Shown here one piece after another: positions 62,936 to 64,000 of a stretch of DNA of 64,000 nt (within the stretch, counting starts at the first letter, position 1; every line of letters starts with the position of its first letter). This DNA is from Polytrichum commune (taxonomy: Eukaryota; Streptophyta; Polytrichopsida; Polytrichales; Polytrichaceae). A program made the translations under genes and the position numbers. The notes under the pieces were generated by a model. It saw only the letters and a list, made by a program, of their open reading frames with translations. It ran no database searches and had not been told where the DNA came from. The DNA is taken from contig OX485804.1 of assembly GCA_950295325.1 (NCBI GenBank), positions 25,420,001 to 25,484,000 on the forward strand, read 5' to 3'.

Positions 62936-64000
62936 TCCAAGCAACACTCTCGAATAGTCTCGACCAGTGAATAAACAAATCTTATAGAACCTCAACCTCC
63001 CTTGTTTCAAGGCCAATCGATGTTGTTCAAAATTCACAAGATCCATGTCTTGGTCTTTGTCTCGCAGTCAAACTAGATCCAAAGCGCCTTCATATTGAAT
63101 CCATCATCACCGTGAAGCTCAAAATCCTCCATTAGCTAAAAAAACCCTTGGAAAACCCTAGCCCCATCGATTCCCAGGAATCCTGATACCATCTAAAGAA
63201 TCTCACTCAAAGACTGCAAATTTTCACAAATTTCAGATGTTGCTTGCATTTTGAGAAGGCAAGATTGATAAAGGGAGCACCCTTCCAATTTGGCTACTAA
63301 TCTCCGTACATCATCAAAACCGGCTCACAGGAATCGCTTTCGACGCATATCAAAGACAAACGAGTATGGGAAACCCTAGTTCAAGGGTGCTCATGACAGG
63401 GAAAACCTTCATCTATGATATGTGTATGAAAAGTGAGATCATGGGAGAGAGAATGGCTGCGAAAGCAATCTGTTGTTGTGATGCACGAATTGGGATGATG
63501 CACTTGCTACTCCAAGAAAGATCGACGAAATGAAGACAAAGAGAAGACGGACGACGACGAACGGTTGTTGACACTAGGAACAAGGCTAGGGAACGGAAGA
63601 TGAACGAATGATGACTAAGTTATATGACTAGATTCCCGTCACTAGGGAAGAAGCTCTAGATTAATCTAGGAAAGTTCAATCAAGAACATTAATTTCAAGA
63701 ATCAAATAATAATGTGACAATAATAACGCATAGAAATAGAAAGAAAAAAAATTCATCTAAACTCGAAGTAGGATTGTTTCATTGTATTAATTGAAAGTTT
63801 ATTTGAACGTAAATTTGATAATAAAATTATTGTGTTTCTTGAACTTCCTGCTTTAAATTTTAAAATTAATTAAAAATGATAATTTAGGACTACACTTACT
63901 TTAAAAATATTCACTTTATTTTATTTTTATAATATTTTAAATAATTATAAAAATATATTATTGATATAAAAATATTTGTAAGCTTGAAGTAGATATAAAA
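62936..64000. other. Intergenic to window end; no gene recognised
   Basis: Moderate GC to about 63600, then strongly AT-rich. No open frame of note on either strand. The part next to the inverted repeat could be a leader of an unseen gene reading rightwards, but nothing supports an exon. Confidence 0.4.

Overview
This window is nuclear DNA from a land plant. The genes carry many short GT-AG introns, and the two recognisable families (a plant-type PAH/lipin phosphatidate phosphatase and a VPS9A-type RAB5 exchange factor) are of plant type. Small introns in the catalytic exons and AT-rich intergenic DNA full of old transposon remnants would suit a bryophyte or lycophyte, but I cannot fix the species.

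Layout. About 1-12,150 holds no convincing gene. It contains terminal-inverted-repeat elements at 1666-2144 and 6324-7175, a decayed RNase-H-bearing retroelement on the minus strand at about 7460-8990, and a direct-repeat array at about 9470-11,265. About 12,150-22,160 is the first arm of a roughly 10-kb inverted duplication and carries PAH copy A on the minus strand (13 coding exons, 13,278-22,094). About 22,161-45,912 is a 23.75-kb spacer of repeats: two copies of a roughly 1.1-kb dispersed repeat, a second RNase-H retroelement with a 247-bp element nested inside it, several small inverted-repeat elements and many long G or C runs. About 45,913-55,990 is the second arm with PAH copy B on the plus strand (45,979-54,895). 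Then come a 293-bp foldback sequence (57,533-57,825), VPS9A on the minus strand (58,107-61,733, five coding exons), and a 466-bp inverted repeat beginning in the VPS9A leader (61,796-62,935). The last kilobase shows no gene.

The two PAH genes lie head to head, far apart, and both read as intact across all exons, with splice sites conserved. Their catalytic LNS2 exons are almost identical (five differences counted by eye, four of them silent), whereas the giant linker exon has accumulated many replacements and one in-frame 18-bp tandem insertion. The homology stops about 66 bp upstream of the start codon, so the two copies must be driven by different upstream DNA.

Functionally, PAH makes diacylglycerol from phosphatidate at the ER, and VPS9A activates RAB5 GTPases on endosomes. 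They are neighbours, and nothing in the sequence suggests a shared pathway. All identities, alignments and percentages here are by eye; nothing was searched or computed.
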